Source of the DNA: Vibrio rarus
GTDB taxonomy: Bacteria; Pseudomonadota; Gammaproteobacteria; Enterobacterales; Vibrionaceae
Length of the DNA: 64,000 nucleotides
Reading direction: 5' to 3'
NCBI RefSeq assembly: GCF_024347075.1
Contig: NZ_AP024900.1
Span: 992,001 to 1,056,000, forward strand
The translations under genes and the position numbers were made by a program. Of this stretch, positions 1 through 9,600 are shown in pieces. Every line of letters begins with the position of its first letter. Position 1 is the stretch's first letter. The notes under the pieces are model-generated. The model was not told where the DNA came from and searched no databases. It saw only the letters and a program-made list of their open reading frames with translations.

Positions 1-217
1 TTTTTTGTTTGATAATGGCGGTGTTAGATACATTGGGAATTTCAAAAAACTCACTTTTTATCCCGCGCATATCCAGCACTATGCTGAGTTTGTCAAACAT
101 AGGCTTTTGTGTTGAGTCTCCTATAAATATCGTATGACGACAGGAGGCTCGATCATCGAGTAAAGGTGTCACCAAGCGGATGGGGTCTTTATCGATAATA
201 CCAAGTTGAATTGGCAT
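1..217 (-). CDS. DUF1887 / CARF-domain protein (VC1899-like), N-terminal part only
   Basis: The 72 visible codons start at ATG 217 behind an AAGGA ribosome site, and the C-terminal part lies off the left edge. The opening residues (MPIQLGIIDKDPIRLVTPLL) closely match what I remember of Vibrio cholerae VC1899, the structural-genomics member of DUF1887. That family has an N-terminal CARF-like Rossmann domain and a C-terminal restriction-type nuclease domain; its relatives Can2/Card1 are cyclic-oligoadenylate-activated nucleases in type III CRISPR systems. Only the start of the CARF half is seen, so the nuclease residues cannot be checked. No CRISPR or Cas10 gene is visible in this window. The family call is fairly secure and the function is inference. 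Confidence 0.75.
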   Translation of the reverse strand, partial: MPIQLGIIDKDPIRLVTPLLDDRASCRHTIFIGDSTQKPMFDKLSIVLDMRGIKSEFFEIPNVSNTAIIKQK

Positions 218-438
218 AAAGGGTCCTTTTATGTTCGCATGTGGGATTCGTTGAGACGAATGTACATGATATATTAGTTCTATAGACAGAGTGGATGTCT
301 ATCAACCACAATTACTTACACAAATATTAGTTTTCATTTTTAGATATGCCTTCTTTATTTTTTAATATGGAGGAAGATTGCATTTAGCTAGGTCATGATG
401 CAATCTTGATATATCAATGGAACAGGCCAGAGACTCCC

Positions 439-789
439 ATGACAGAAGAAACTATTTTTAGCAAAATCATACGCCAAGAAATCAAAACCGATCTTATCTA
501 TCAAGATGATTTAGTGACGGCCTTTCGCGACATTAACCCGCGTGCGCCTTCGCATATCTTAATCGTACCTAATCATGTCATTGCCACGGTAAATGACGCT
601 ACCGAAGAGGATGAGCGTGCTTTAGGTCGTATGTTTACTGTCGCGGGGAAACTGGCTAAAGAAGAAGGTATCGCAGAGGATGGTTATCGTCTAATCGTTA
701 ACTGTAACTCTTTTGGTGGGCAAGAGGTTTACCATATTCACATGCACTTAGTGGGTGGCAAACCGCTTGGACCTATGCTGGTCGAATAA
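439..789 (+). CDS. hinT: HIT-family purine nucleoside phosphoramidase HinT
   Basis: The protein of 116 aa belongs to the HIT family. HinT hydrolyses purine nucleoside phosphoramidates such as AMP-lysine in the cytoplasm. The histidine triad is His99-Ile-His101-Met-His103 near the C-terminus, followed by the usual short glycine-rich tail. I chose the ATG at 439 because the protein then begins [11 protein letters not shown] like other bacterial HinT proteins; an in-frame upstream start at 406 would add 11 residues that do not match the family. It is first in a tightly packed cluster with three lipoprotein genes: its stop codon overlaps the next ATG by one base. The same neighbourhood (hinT–ycfL–lpoB) is known in E. 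coli. Confidence 0.95.
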   Translation: MTEETIFSKIIRQEIKTDLIYQDDLVTAFRDINPRAPSHILIVPNHVIATVNDATEEDERALGRMFTVAGKLAKEEGIAEDGYRLIVNCNSFGGQEVYHIHMHLVGGKPLGPMLVE

Positions 790-2192
790 TGAGATTAACA
801 ACCAATACAAGCGTCCGCTTATGTGTCATTGCGCTGGGCTGTGTGGTGATGACCGCTTGCTCATCGTTGACCGCTGGCAACATGTTCAGCCACTATACAG
901 CGCAAAATGAATCCGTGTATCAAGCGGTGCAATCGGGCGATTATAGCCGTGCGGAAGAAAAACTGCCGGACTATCAAGCCGGTGATATTCTCGATAATTT
1001 AGAAAAAGGCCGCGTGCATTTATTGGCCTCTTCTTATCCTGCCAGTAAAGCCTCTTTTGAATTGAGTGATAAAGCGGTTCGCGATTGGCAAGATCAAGCA
1101 GTGGTGTCGGTGAGTGATACGGCAACCAGTGTTGGAGCGTTAGCGGTCAATGATAATTTAACCAATTATCACCCGGCAGATTATGAGCTGGGCTTTTTGC
1201 ACTTGTACCTGGGCCTCAATTATATTCATAGCAATAGCCTTGAAGGGGCGTTGGTGGAAATGCGCCGCGCCAATCAAGTGCAAGAAAAAGCCAAGAGGCA
1301 ACGGGAAGCCGAGCTGCAGTCAGCCCAATCTGATATGCAAAAAAGTGGCCTCAGCCCTAATTTAGGCAGTGTCTTATCACGCTATCCTGATGCGGGTAAT
1401 AAGCTGAAAGCGGTGCAAAATGGCTATCTTTTCTATTTGTCAGCCTTATTGTATGAAACACAAGGGGACGTAAATAGTGCTTATGTGGATTATAAACGGG
1501 CCCTAGCGGTCGCCCCTGATAATAAACAGGTCATCGAAGGCACTTTGCGTCTCGCCACTCGTCTTGGTATGCGTCAAGATCTTAAGCTATTGAGCAAACA
1601 ATACGGTGCTTATCAGCCGATACCTAAGGGGGCAGGACGGGTTATCATTCTCGATGAACGTGGCGTAGTGAAAGCGATGGATAATTGGCGACTGACGATC
1701 CCAGTGGACGGCGGGGGCGGTATGGGTCTCTATTCGGTAGCGCTACCTTACTATGACGATAATGCACCGCAACGTTTTCCTGCATTGCAATTAGACGGTA
1801 AAGGCATTGATGGTGATGAGTTGGTGGATGTGAACTTAATGGCCAGCAATCATCTGTCAGAGGCGATGCCAAATATGTTGTTACGCCAAGTGTTACGTGT
1901 CGTAACAAAAGACAATTTGCGCAGACAAGCGGCCAATGGCGATGATGTCACAAACCTAGTGTTTAACGTCTTCAATACATTGACCGAGCAACCAGATACA
2001 CGCAGTTGGCAGTCACTTCCTGCAGAGGTGTACAGTTCAAGTGCTACACTAAAACCTGGGTCTCATGAAGTGTTTGTTGAAGGTAAAAGGTATAACTTTG
2101 ACATAAAAGATGGCCAAACAACGTTAGTATGGCTATCTAGGCAAGGTAATAACGTCACAATATGGCATAAGCAATTGGGAGCGATTCAATAA
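789..2192 (+). CDS. COG3014-type lipoprotein with TPR-like repeats
   Basis: This 467-aa predicted lipoprotein has a hydrophobic signal ending in a lipobox, MTAC, with the lipidated Cys at position 24. The middle (about residues 115–250) is helical and contains TPR-like pairs, for example YLFYLSALLYETQGDVNSAY. The C-terminal part is mixed and unassigned. It resembles the uncharacterised COG3014 family found next to lpoB in vibrios and other marine gamma-proteobacteria. The start ATG overlaps the hinT stop and its own stop overlaps the ycfL ATG, so these genes are almost certainly translationally coupled. A role in cell-wall synthesis together with LpoB is inference from position only. Confidence 0.8.
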   Translation: MRLTTNTSVRLCVIALGCVVMTACSSLTAGNMFSHYTAQNESVYQAVQSGDYSRAEEKLPDYQAGDILDNLEKGRVHLLASSYPASKASFELSDKAVRDWQDQAVVSVSDTATSVGALAVNDNLTNYHPADYELGFLHLYLGLNYIHSNSLEGALVEMRRANQVQEKAKRQREAELQSAQSDMQKSGLSPNLGSVLSRYPDAGNKLKAVQNGYLFYLSALLYETQGDVNSAYVDYKRALAVAPDNKQVIEGTLRLATRLGMRQDLKLLSKQYGAYQPIPKGAGRVIILDERGVVKAMDNWRLTIPVDGGGGMGLYSVALPYYDDNAPQRFPALQLDGKGIDGDELVDVNLMASNHLSEAMPNMLLRQVLRVVTKDNLRRQAANGDDVTNLVFNVFNTLTEQPDTRSWQSLPAEVYSSSATLKPGSHEVFVEGKRYNFDIKDGQTTLVWLSRQGNNVTIWHKQLGAIQ

Positions 2193-2581
2193 TGAAAAAA
2201 CTGGCGCTACTGTTTATTACACTGTTGCTTTTAGCAGGGTGTGCTCAAAACACCGCAGGGCTAAGAGTGGATGGAAAGAGCCAAAAAGTCCTTTTTGGTG
2301 ATAATGTTCTGGGAAGCCGCTTAATCGTTGATGATATTGCAACGGTAGAGAAAAATGGCCGAAACAGAGGCATAGTTACGGTAAGTAGCAAGTATAAAGC
2401 GGATTTACGTATTCAATATCGATTCTATTGGTACGATGATAGTGGGCTAGAAGTCAATAGCAAACCTTCAGCGTGGCGACAAGATATCATTCGCGGCTTT
2501 GAGAGTAGAACGTTCTCAGAGGTGTCGATAAATCCAGAAGGCACTCAATTTAGAGTTCAAATCCGAGAATCGGACAACTAA
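2192..2581 (+). CDS. ycfL: YcfL family lipoprotein (DUF1425)
   Basis: A small lipoprotein of 129 aa. The signal peptide ends with LLLLAGC, placing the lipidated cysteine at residue 17. The remainder resembles E. coli YcfL in length and pattern (IQYRFYWYDDSGLEV…, then a WRQDIIRGFESRTFSEVS segment), which suggests a compact beta-rich domain. The function of YcfL is not known; it is always found beside lpoB, which points to the periplasmic face of the outer membrane. The ATG overlaps the preceding stop codon by one base, and a 6-base gap separates it from lpoB. Confidence 0.85.
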   Translation: MKKLALLFITLLLLAGCAQNTAGLRVDGKSQKVLFGDNVLGSRLIVDDIATVEKNGRNRGIVTVSSKYKADLRIQYRFYWYDDSGLEVNSKPSAWRQDIIRGFESRTFSEVSINPEGTQFRVQIRESDN

Positions 2582-2587
2582 GGAAAT

Positions 2588-3181
2588 ATGATGAAAAAAA
2601 GTGTAATTGCGTTGCTAGGCTTAGCTGTCATTCTTGGTGGCTGTTCTAACAAAGTGAACTACGGTGATGCTCAAGCCGTCGAAACCACCACAGTAGATTT
2701 TGGCTCCACTGATCTACAAAAGATTGCAGCAGAAATGGTCGATAGCATGCTGACTTCAGGCTCAGTAGCGGCCATCACCAAAGATCAGCGTCCAATCGTA
2801 TTTGTAGAGCGCATTAAAAACAAAACCAGTGAACATATTGATACGGAGTCTATTACCGATTCTGTGAGCACGAAAATGCTCAACTCTGGCAAGTTCCGTT
2901 TTGTGGATATGGATCGTGTTGAGTCTGTACGTAAACAGCTTCAATTCCAAAATAATGATCAATTGGTCGATCAAAGCAGTGCTATTCAGTTTGGTAAAAT
3001 GGTCGGCGCTCAGTACATGCTGTACGGCAACCTTTCAAGCATAGTGAAAGAAGCGGGCAGTGATAAAGACGTTTACTACAAAATGACCATGCGTTTAATG
3101 GATCTGAAAACCGGTTTAATCGAGTGGGCTGATGAAACTGAAATTCGTAAGCAACAATCAAAAAGCTTATTAGGACTGTAA
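2588..3181 (+). CDS. lpoB: Penicillin-binding protein activator LpoB
   Basis: LpoB is an outer-membrane lipoprotein that reaches through the peptidoglycan to stimulate the bifunctional synthase PBP1b. The predicted protein has 197 aa with a lipobox ILGGC (Cys 19 counted from the first Met), a short linker rather than the long proline-rich linker of enterobacteria, and a globular LpoB domain from about residue 45 (VFVERIKNKTSEHIDTESI; later GKMVGAQYMLYGNLSS). The sequence AAGGAA precedes two adjacent ATG codons at 2588 and 2591; the second has the better spacing. It is the last gene of the hinT cluster and is followed directly by a strong terminator. Confidence 0.9.
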   Translation: MMKKSVIALLGLAVILGGCSNKVNYGDAQAVETTTVDFGSTDLQKIAAEMVDSMLTSGSVAAITKDQRPIVFVERIKNKTSEHIDTESITDSVSTKMLNSGKFRFVDMDRVESVRKQLQFQNNDQLVDQSSAIQFGKMVGAQYMLYGNLSSIVKEAGSDKDVYYKMTMRLMDLKTGLIEWADETEIRKQQSKSLLGL

Positions 3182-3200
3182 ATTAAGTCTTAGCGTATCG

Positions 3201-3228
3201 AGGCCAGTCATTGTGACTGGCCTTTTTT
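3201..3228 (+). terminator. Rho-independent terminator of the hinT–lpoB cluster
   Basis: A perfect 10-bp stem (AGGCCAGTCA / TGACTGGCCT) with a TTG loop is followed by six T. It sits 20 bases after the lpoB stop. Confidence 0.93.
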
Positions 3229-3439
3229 GTTTGTTCGATTTGTGCTTTTGATCTTAATGTGATGGCTATCATACTCAATATTTTATTCATTACTTGAAGT
3301 GGCTCAAAAAATGCGTGCAACAATTGTCATAGTACAGCGCCTAATTAATAAAATACGTGTTAAATTTAAATGAGTAATAATGATTATAACGGTGGTAATA
3401 CCCTGACCACTGATTGCCAGTATTGACAAGGAAGGCTCC

Positions 3440-3979
3440 ATGATTATCTATCTTCACGGCTTTGATTCAACAAGTCCTGGTAACCACGAGAAAGTGATGC
3501 AACTGCAATTCATTGATGATGATGTCCGTTTTATTAACTACAGCACTTTGCATCCCAAGCATGATATGGCGCACCTTTTAAAAGAAGTGCATAAAGCGAT
3601 GGAGTCCTCAGACGATCCCAATCCCATTATTTGTGGGGTAGGCCTAGGGGGATTCTGGTCAGAGCGCATTGGATTTTTGTGCGGCATTAAGCAGGTAATG
3701 CTGAACCCTAATTTGCACCCAGAGCGCACTATGCAAGGACGGATCGATCGCCCTGAAGAGTATGAAGACATCGCCACCAAGTGTGTGGAACAGTATCGAA
3801 TTAAAAATAAAGACCGCTGTATGGTGATCTTATCTAAGCATGATGACATTCACGACAACAGTGTCACCAGCGATGTGCTTGAGGATTATTACCCTATTAT
3901 TTGGGATGAACATGAATCGCATAAGTTCAAAAAAATCTCGCAACACTTACAAACAATAAAAGCGTTCAAAAATGAATAA
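3440..3979 (+). CDS. ycfP: YcfP/YqiA-family alpha/beta hydrolase-like protein
   Basis: The protein of 179 aa is nearly collinear with E. coli YcfP (opening [19 protein letters not shown]; later [10 protein letters not shown]; closing [17 protein letters not shown]). The fold is alpha/beta hydrolase. At the nucleophile elbow, where active esterases have GxSxG, this protein reads GVGLGG, so the catalytic serine is absent. The same substitution is present in E. coli YcfP as I recall it, so it is a family trait and not damage. AAGGAAGG lies 7 bases before the ATG. The gene has its own terminator. Its biochemical role is unknown. Confidence 0.88.
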   Translation: MIIYLHGFDSTSPGNHEKVMQLQFIDDDVRFINYSTLHPKHDMAHLLKEVHKAMESSDDPNPIICGVGLGGFWSERIGFLCGIKQVMLNPNLHPERTMQGRIDRPEEYEDIATKCVEQYRIKNKDRCMVILSKHDDIHDNSVTSDVLEDYYPIIWDEHESHKFKKISQHLQTIKAFKNE

Positions 3980-4017
3980 CATGCCTTTGTGGTAAATGTT
4001 GACGCTTTTAAGCAAAA

Positions 4018-4060
4018 AAGAAACCCCGGATGATTCCTATTCATTCGGGGTTTCTTTTTG
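4018..4060 (+). terminator. Terminator after ycfP
   Basis: GAAACCCCGGATGA pairs with TCATTCGGGGTTTC through one G-T pair (14 bp) around a TTCCTAT loop, then a T-rich run follows. Confidence 0.9.
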
Positions 4061-4122
4061 TTTGATATTTATTCATGCAATCAATATCAACATGATAAAT
4101 AGGGTTATTTTGTCATTGTTAG

Positions 4123-4150
4123 TTGCTCAGTAAGACAATTTGGATATAAT
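4123..4150 (+). promoter_or_regulatory. Probable sigma-70 promoter of ndh
   Basis: TTGCTC (4123–4128) and a perfect TATAAT (4145–4150) are separated by 16 bases. The expected start point is near 4157, about 160 bases before the ndh ATG and just ahead of the FNR box. Confidence 0.6.
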
Positions 4151-4163
4151 GCCATTAAATAAA

Positions 4164-4177
4164 TTGATTTAGATCAA
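4164..4177 (+). promoter_or_regulatory. FNR box in the ndh promoter region
   Basis: TTGATTTAGATCAA matches the FNR consensus TTGATNNNNATCAA at all ten fixed positions. It lies about 14 bases downstream of the -10 element, a repressing position. FNR represses ndh in E. coli, so anaerobic repression of NDH-2 is likely conserved here. Confidence 0.75.
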
Positions 4178-4319
4178 TAAAAAATGAAAGGTGTCATCAA
4201 GCACCTCAAGCAAAATGTGAACATAGAGTGTCGTTTATATCCCTCACTCAGCCTATTTTTTTAAACTCGCCTTTGCGGGTTTGTAGCAAAATTTATTATT
4301 TGTATCAAGGAGTGTTGAA

Positions 4320-5609
4320 ATGGCACGTATCATTATCGTAGGCGGCGGCGCTGGTGGATTAGAACTAGCAACCAAGATGGGACGTAAGTTCAGACGTAAT
4401 AAGAATACCAGTGTGACTTTGGTGGATCGCAAGACGAGTCACCTTTGGAAACCGCTGCTACATGAAGTGGCCACTGGCTCTTTAGATGCTGGTGTGGACG
4501 CGCTGAGTTATCGCGCACATGCGAAAAACCATGGCTTTGATTTTCAAATGGGCAGTCTAAAAGATATTGATCGTGAACGTAAAGTGATCATTTTAGATGA
4601 GCATAAAGATGCTCATGGCGAACTGCTGATCCCAACACGAGAGTTAGAGTACGACTACCTAGTTATGGCCATCGGCTCTACATCCAATGACTTTAATACC
4701 CCTGGGGTACGTGAAAATTGTATTTTCCTTGATAGCCCAGAACAAGCGCATCGTTTCCGCGAAGAAATGAACAATCAATTTTTAAAACTGCATGCACAAC
4801 CGATTAAAGGTCAGGTAGATATTGCCATCGTAGGGGCGGGGGCGACTGGTGTTGAGTTATCTGCTGAGCTTCATAATGCGGTTAAAGAACTACGCAACTA
4901 TGGGTTTGGCGATCTAGATTCTAGTAAGTTGAACGTGAGCTTAGTAGAAGCTGGAGAGCGTATTTTACCTGCATTACCACCGCGTATTTCACAAGCGGCG
5001 CATCAAGAGCTGACCAAATTAGGGGTTAATGTACGCACGGCGACTATGGTTACCTTAGCGGATGAAAGTGGCCTAACCACCAAAGATGGTGAGAAGATCC
5101 CTGCGCAAATAATGGTCTGGGCCGCAGGCATTAAAGCCCCTGACTTTATTAAAGATATTGCCGGTCTTGAGACCAACCGTATTAACCAACTGGTTGTTCA
5201 GGACACTTTGCAAACCACCCGTGATGAGAGCATCTTTGTTATTGGTGATTTAGCCCAGTGCACGCAAAAAGACGGTAAATTTGTGCCACCTCGCGCTCAA
5301 GCGGCACACCAAATGTCCAGTCATGCGTACCGCAATATTTTAGCCATGATGAACAATAAACCGTTAACTGCTTATGAATACAAAGACCACGGCTCTTTAG
5401 TATCACTGAGTCGCTTCTCAACGGTAGGTAGCTTAATGGGCAACCTAACAAAAGGCTCTATGATGGTCGAAGGGCGTATTGCTCGTGTGGTGTACATTTC
5501 GCTATATCGAATGCATCAAATGGCTCTACATGGGGTGATTAAAACGGGTTTGATGATGCTGGTAGGTCGTATTAACCGCGCATTGCGTCCTAACTTGAAG
5601 CTACACTAA
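4320..5609 (+). CDS. ndh: NADH dehydrogenase type II (NDH-2)
   Basis: This 429-aa single-subunit flavoenzyme oxidises NADH and passes electrons to quinone at the inner membrane without pumping protons. An FAD-binding GGGAGG motif lies at residues 8–13, a second nucleotide-binding motif [15 protein letters not shown] at about 170–184 serves NADH, and the FAD-contact segment FVIGDLAQ is near residue 305. The amphipathic C-terminus ([21 protein letters not shown]) is the expected membrane anchor. Length matches the family (434 aa in E. coli). AAGGAG precedes the ATG. It is a single gene with its own promoter, an FNR operator and a terminator. Confidence 0.96.
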   Translation: MARIIIVGGGAGGLELATKMGRKFRRNKNTSVTLVDRKTSHLWKPLLHEVATGSLDAGVDALSYRAHAKNHGFDFQMGSLKDIDRERKVIILDEHKDAHGELLIPTRELEYDYLVMAIGSTSNDFNTPGVRENCIFLDSPEQAHRFREEMNNQFLKLHAQPIKGQVDIAIVGAGATGVELSAELHNAVKELRNYGFGDLDSSKLNVSLVEAGERILPALPPRISQAAHQELTKLGVNVRTATMVTLADESGLTTKDGEKIPAQIMVWAAGIKAPDFIKDIAGLETNRINQLVVQDTLQTTRDESIFVIGDLAQCTQKDGKFVPPRAQAAHQMSSHAYRNILAMMNNKPLTAYEYKDHGSLVSLSRFSTVGSLMGNLTKGSMMVEGRIARVVYISLYRMHQMALHGVIKTGLMMLVGRINRALRPNLKLH

Positions 5610-5610
5610 T

Positions 5611-5689
5611 TAACGGATCATTCTAGGTTTGTTAAAACACTTGATAATGGCATTGCCGTTTTGAATGTAGAACAACGACTTATTAAAAA
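5611..5689 (+). repeat. Decayed copy of a palindromic intergenic repeat
   Basis: The stretch aligns with the left and middle part of the full repeat at 51894–52055: shared blocks include TCATTCTAG, TTGTTAAAA, GATAA, TGTAGAA and ACTTAT in the same order. Both outer ends are missing, and the 3' end runs into a terminator stem. Confidence 0.6.
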
Positions 5690-5721
5690 GGGGGAGATGG
5701 CTATGCCATCTCCCCCTTTTT
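5685..5721. terminator. Bidirectional terminator between ndh and csiV
   Basis: A perfect 17-bp inverted repeat (AAAAAGGGGGAGATGGC and its complement) with a TAT loop lies between two converging genes. A and T runs on the two sides allow it to work on both strands. Confidence 0.93.
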
Positions 5722-5758
5722 AATATAAGAACCTAATATCTAGGTGTCTAATGGGTGT

Positions 5759-6535
5759 CTAATGGGTGACTTTTCGAACTTGAATGATCATGCCCATTAA
5801 TGGGTTATCTAAGTAGTGCGTTTCACCACTGCGCATACGGCGCTTTTGATCCATGCGGTAACTTTTCAAAAAGGTTTCTTCTACTTTTTTCGGTGATACT
5901 TGCTGTAGATTGCCTGCTTGGACATTGTCAGATTCCGTATCCGCTAATACGGCAAAGTTTTCACTTTGTTTCAGTTCATCAGGACTCTTTTCGGTAAAGG
6001 TAATACTGCGAACGCTAGGCTCATGTAAATTGAGCTGAGTTTCTGCAAATAGATAGTGCTGCACGTAAACCTGAATAGTACCGTCTAACTCATACACAGG
6101 AGCATGTTTGCTAGAGGCAGGGTGGTCTGCACTGATCTTTGAACCATCGGCATTAAAGGTTTTTGAAAAGTCTTTGCCTGCTTGAATGTGGAACTTAGGG
6201 GAATAGGCTTTACTATGATCCACTTGACGCCACGCCTTATGAAACAGCACTTCAAAGCCGGCGTGTCGTTTGAGAACGTCACGCTCTTTAAGCAGTTTAT
6301 AATGGTCATAAGAGAGCATTTGCGCGCCTTTTTTATGACGATAATGAGCATTGCTGAAAGGCTGCGAGCTGGAAAAATCAATTTTTTGCAACTCATTAGG
6401 CCAAGACTCAGCCGTTTTTTCTGGATCAATTGAACGCTTGAAAATTAGGACTTCAATGTCAAATTCTCTCTTTTGAGCTTGTGCGAATGTAGGAATCAGC
6501 AGCAGCATCATCAATAGAGGAATAAATTTTTTCAT
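5759..6535 (-). CDS. csiV: Peptidoglycan-binding protein CsiV
   Basis: A secreted protein of 258 aa with a clear signal peptide (MKKFIPLLMMLLLIPTFAQAQ). The mature part starts KREFDIEVLIFKR, which fits the CsiV family encoded beside mfd in vibrios. In V. cholerae CsiV binds peptidoglycan, interacts with LpoA and is needed for PBP1A activity. I chose ATG 6535 because GGAGCC lies just upstream and because the alternative TTG start at 6556 would put a non-hydrophobic extension before the signal. An 11-base direct duplication (GGTGTCTAATG type) overlaps the stop codon. Together with lpoB this gives two PBP partner genes within 4 kb. Confidence 0.85.
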   Translation of the reverse strand: MKKFIPLLMMLLLIPTFAQAQKREFDIEVLIFKRSIDPEKTAESWPNELQKIDFSSSQPFSNAHYRHKKGAQMLSYDHYKLLKERDVLKRHAGFEVLFHKAWRQVDHSKAYSPKFHIQAGKDFSKTFNADGSKISADHPASSKHAPVYELDGTIQVYVQHYLFAETQLNLHEPSVRSITFTEKSPDELKQSENFAVLADTESDNVQAGNLQQVSPKKVEETFLKSYRMDQKRRMRSGETHYLDNPLMGMIIQVRKVTH

Positions 6536-6698
6536 TTTGGCTCCATGGCTTATCAAAGGCCGTTATCTTTACGAATACTTTGAGGTTAACACTGTTAGAT
6601 GCCAAGGTTACTATGAGTAAATGCATCTTGAAAGAGTAATATGTTCTCAGATTTACGCAGTATAGCAGAGATCATTCCCTGCTCACTGACCGCGCGGT

Positions 6699-9600
6699 TT
6701 ATGCCAGTCGATTTTGTGCGAACTGCTCAACTAATTGTTTTACATATGCCACTCGGTCTCGACGGTCAACTAAGCTTTGTTTGAATTTTATTTTCGTGGG
6801 CCCTTCCATGGCAAATTTATCCGACTGAGACTGCAACAGTTTAACCAAATACATAGGGTTAATGTCCGCATCAGGATAAAACTCAATATAGCCCCCTTTG
6901 TCGTGTGCTTCTATTTTATCCACTTTAATTTCCGCCGCTTGCAACTTAATCTCGGAGATTTGCAATAGATTTTTGGTGGCGTCAGGCAGTGGGCCAAAAC
7001 GGTCAATAAGCTCTACTTTCATCTCAATTAGTTGGCGGTCATTGGCGACACTAGCAATGCGCTTATACAGAGATAAGCGGGTGTTAATATCTGGGATGTA
7101 ATCATCGGGAATTAAGGCAGGTAAGCGCAGCTCAACCTCAGTTTGCTCGCGCAGTAAGTCATCTAAAGAGGCTTCTTTTCCTTCTTTAAGTGCTTGTACT
7201 GCTTGCTCTAGCATTTCCATATAAAGGGTGAAACCTATGGAATGAATTTGACCACTTTGATCATCCCCGAGCAATTCCCCAGCGCCACGTATTTCTAAAT
7301 CGTGGGTGGCCAGAGTAAAGCCGGCGCCCAGATCTTCTAATGAGGCAATCGCATCAAGGCGCTTAGCCGCATCTTTACTGATGGCTTTAGGGTGAGGCGT
7401 GAGCAAATAGGCGTAAGCTTGATGGTGAGAGCGGCCCACACGACCACGCAATTGGTGTAACTGAGCTAAACCTAGGTTGTCAGCACGGTTCATGATGATG
7501 GTGTTTGCAGTAGGGACATCGATACCCGTTTCAATGATAGTGGTACACACTAATAAATTGAAACGCTGATGGTAGAAGTCATTCATCACCGATTCTAATT
7601 CCCGTTCACGCATTTGTCCGTGTGCTATGGTCACCCGAGCTTCAGGGATCAGCTTGCTAAGATCTTCTGCCACCTTGTGTATGGTATCCACTTGATTATG
7701 CAAGAAGTAAACCTGACCACCACGCATGATTTCACGCAATATCGCTTCGCGGATGACCGCATCATCACTTTGACGAACAAAGGTTTTAATGGCCAGACGA
7801 CGGGCAGGAGGTGTCGCAATGATCGATAAGTCACGCATACCACTCATGGCCATATTTAAGGTACGAGGGATAGGTGTGGCGGTTAAGGTGAGAATATCCA
7901 CATCGGCACGCATGGATTTCATTTTCTCTTTTTGACGAACCCCAAAGCGGTGCTCTTCATCGACAACAAGTAAGCCAAGATCGGCAAATTTAATGTCGTC
8001 TTGCAGCAGTTTATGGGTACCGACAATAATATCTACTTTACCTTCGGCGAGATCCGCTAAGATCTGCTTTTGCTCTTTGGCACTTTTGAATCGAGACAAC
8101 ACTTCTACGCGCACAGGAAGGTTGGCAAATCGATCTCTGAAGTTTTCAAAATGTTGCTGGGCAAGTAGGGTCGTTGGCACCAAAACTGCCACTTGTTTGG
8201 CGTTGTCGGTACACACAAACGTGGCGCGCATGGCCACTTCTGTTTTACCAAAACCTACGTCACCACACACCAAGCGATCCATTGCCTTGCCTTGGCACAT
8301 ATCAGATAGTACCGCATTGATGGCCTGTTTTTGATCATCGGTTTCTTCAAAGGGGAAGCCCGCTTTAAAGTGCGCATACTGCTCGCGATCCAATTTGAAT
8401 TTATAGCCAGGTTTGAGCTCTCGCTTGGCGTAGACATCCAGCAGCTCTGCCGCGACATCACGGACTTTTTCCGCTGCTTTACGGCGCGCTTTACTCCAAG
8501 AGTCACTGCCTAATTTATGCAATGGGGCACTTTCTTCAGCGCCCCCAGAATAGCGGCTGATTAAATTGAGTGAGGAGACAGGCACATACAGCTTTGCATC
8601 GTTAAGATATTGAAGAGTCACGTATTCTGTTGTGATGCCACCGGCGTCTAACGTTTGTAAACCAAGGTAACGACCAATGCCGTGGTCGAGATGCACTACA
8701 GGTTGGCCCGGTTTGAGCTCCGCTAGATGGCGTATAACCGTATCGCTATTAACCGCACGTTTGTCTTTTTTGCGCGTTTGCATGACGCGATCGCCAAGCA
8801 AGTCACTTTCGCAAATAAGTGCAAAGTCGGGATTGGCATGAATAAAACCGTGCTCAGATGAGCCAAGAATCAGTGAAAAGGGGTCATTACTGGCTAATGC
8901 TGCGTCAATTCCGGACACTTCTTTAGGTAAAATCTTCACCGGAGCGAGCAACTCTAACAGCGCTTCTCTGCGCCCTTGAGATTCGACTGAAAAAATAATT
9001 TTTCCGTTGTAGCTCTCGCTGAACTTTCTTAATGCCGACATCGGCTCTTTAGTTTGAGGACTGGCCGCTAATGGCGGCAGAGCGTCAATGTCGAGATTGG
9101 CGCGTCCGGCTTTGTCAGCGGTGGTTGTTTGGCTTAATTTTACTTGTGGCCACTGTTTAATGGAGGCAAACAGTTGGTCTTTTTTCATCCACAATTCGGC
9201 AGGCTCTAATAGTGGACGTAATGGGTCCACTTTTCGTTGCTGGTAGCGATAGTCCACATCAGCAAGGAAGGTATCAACTGCTGGTTCAATATCCCCAACA
9301 GAGAGTAATAGCGTCTGTGGGGGCAGATAGTCAAACAGAGTTTCTGTATGGTCAAAAAACAGTGGTTGCCAATATTCTATGCCCGATGGCCAAGTGCCTT
9401 TTGATACCTGCATATAAACGGATTCGGGCTCACGGCGTGCATCAAATTTCTGTCTCCAACGAATGCGGAAATCTTCAATAGCTTCTGCATTGGATGGAAA
9501 CTCATGGGCAGGTAACAGACGAATTTCATTAATATCGGCAATAGAGCGTTGGTTTTCAGGGTCGAAGGTACGGATGCTATCGATTTCATCATCAAAAAAG

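Noticed and set aside
3361..3400. Possible Fur box upstream of ycfP
   Set aside because: Only a loose match to GATAATGATAATCATTATC; AT-rich sequence gives such matches by chance.
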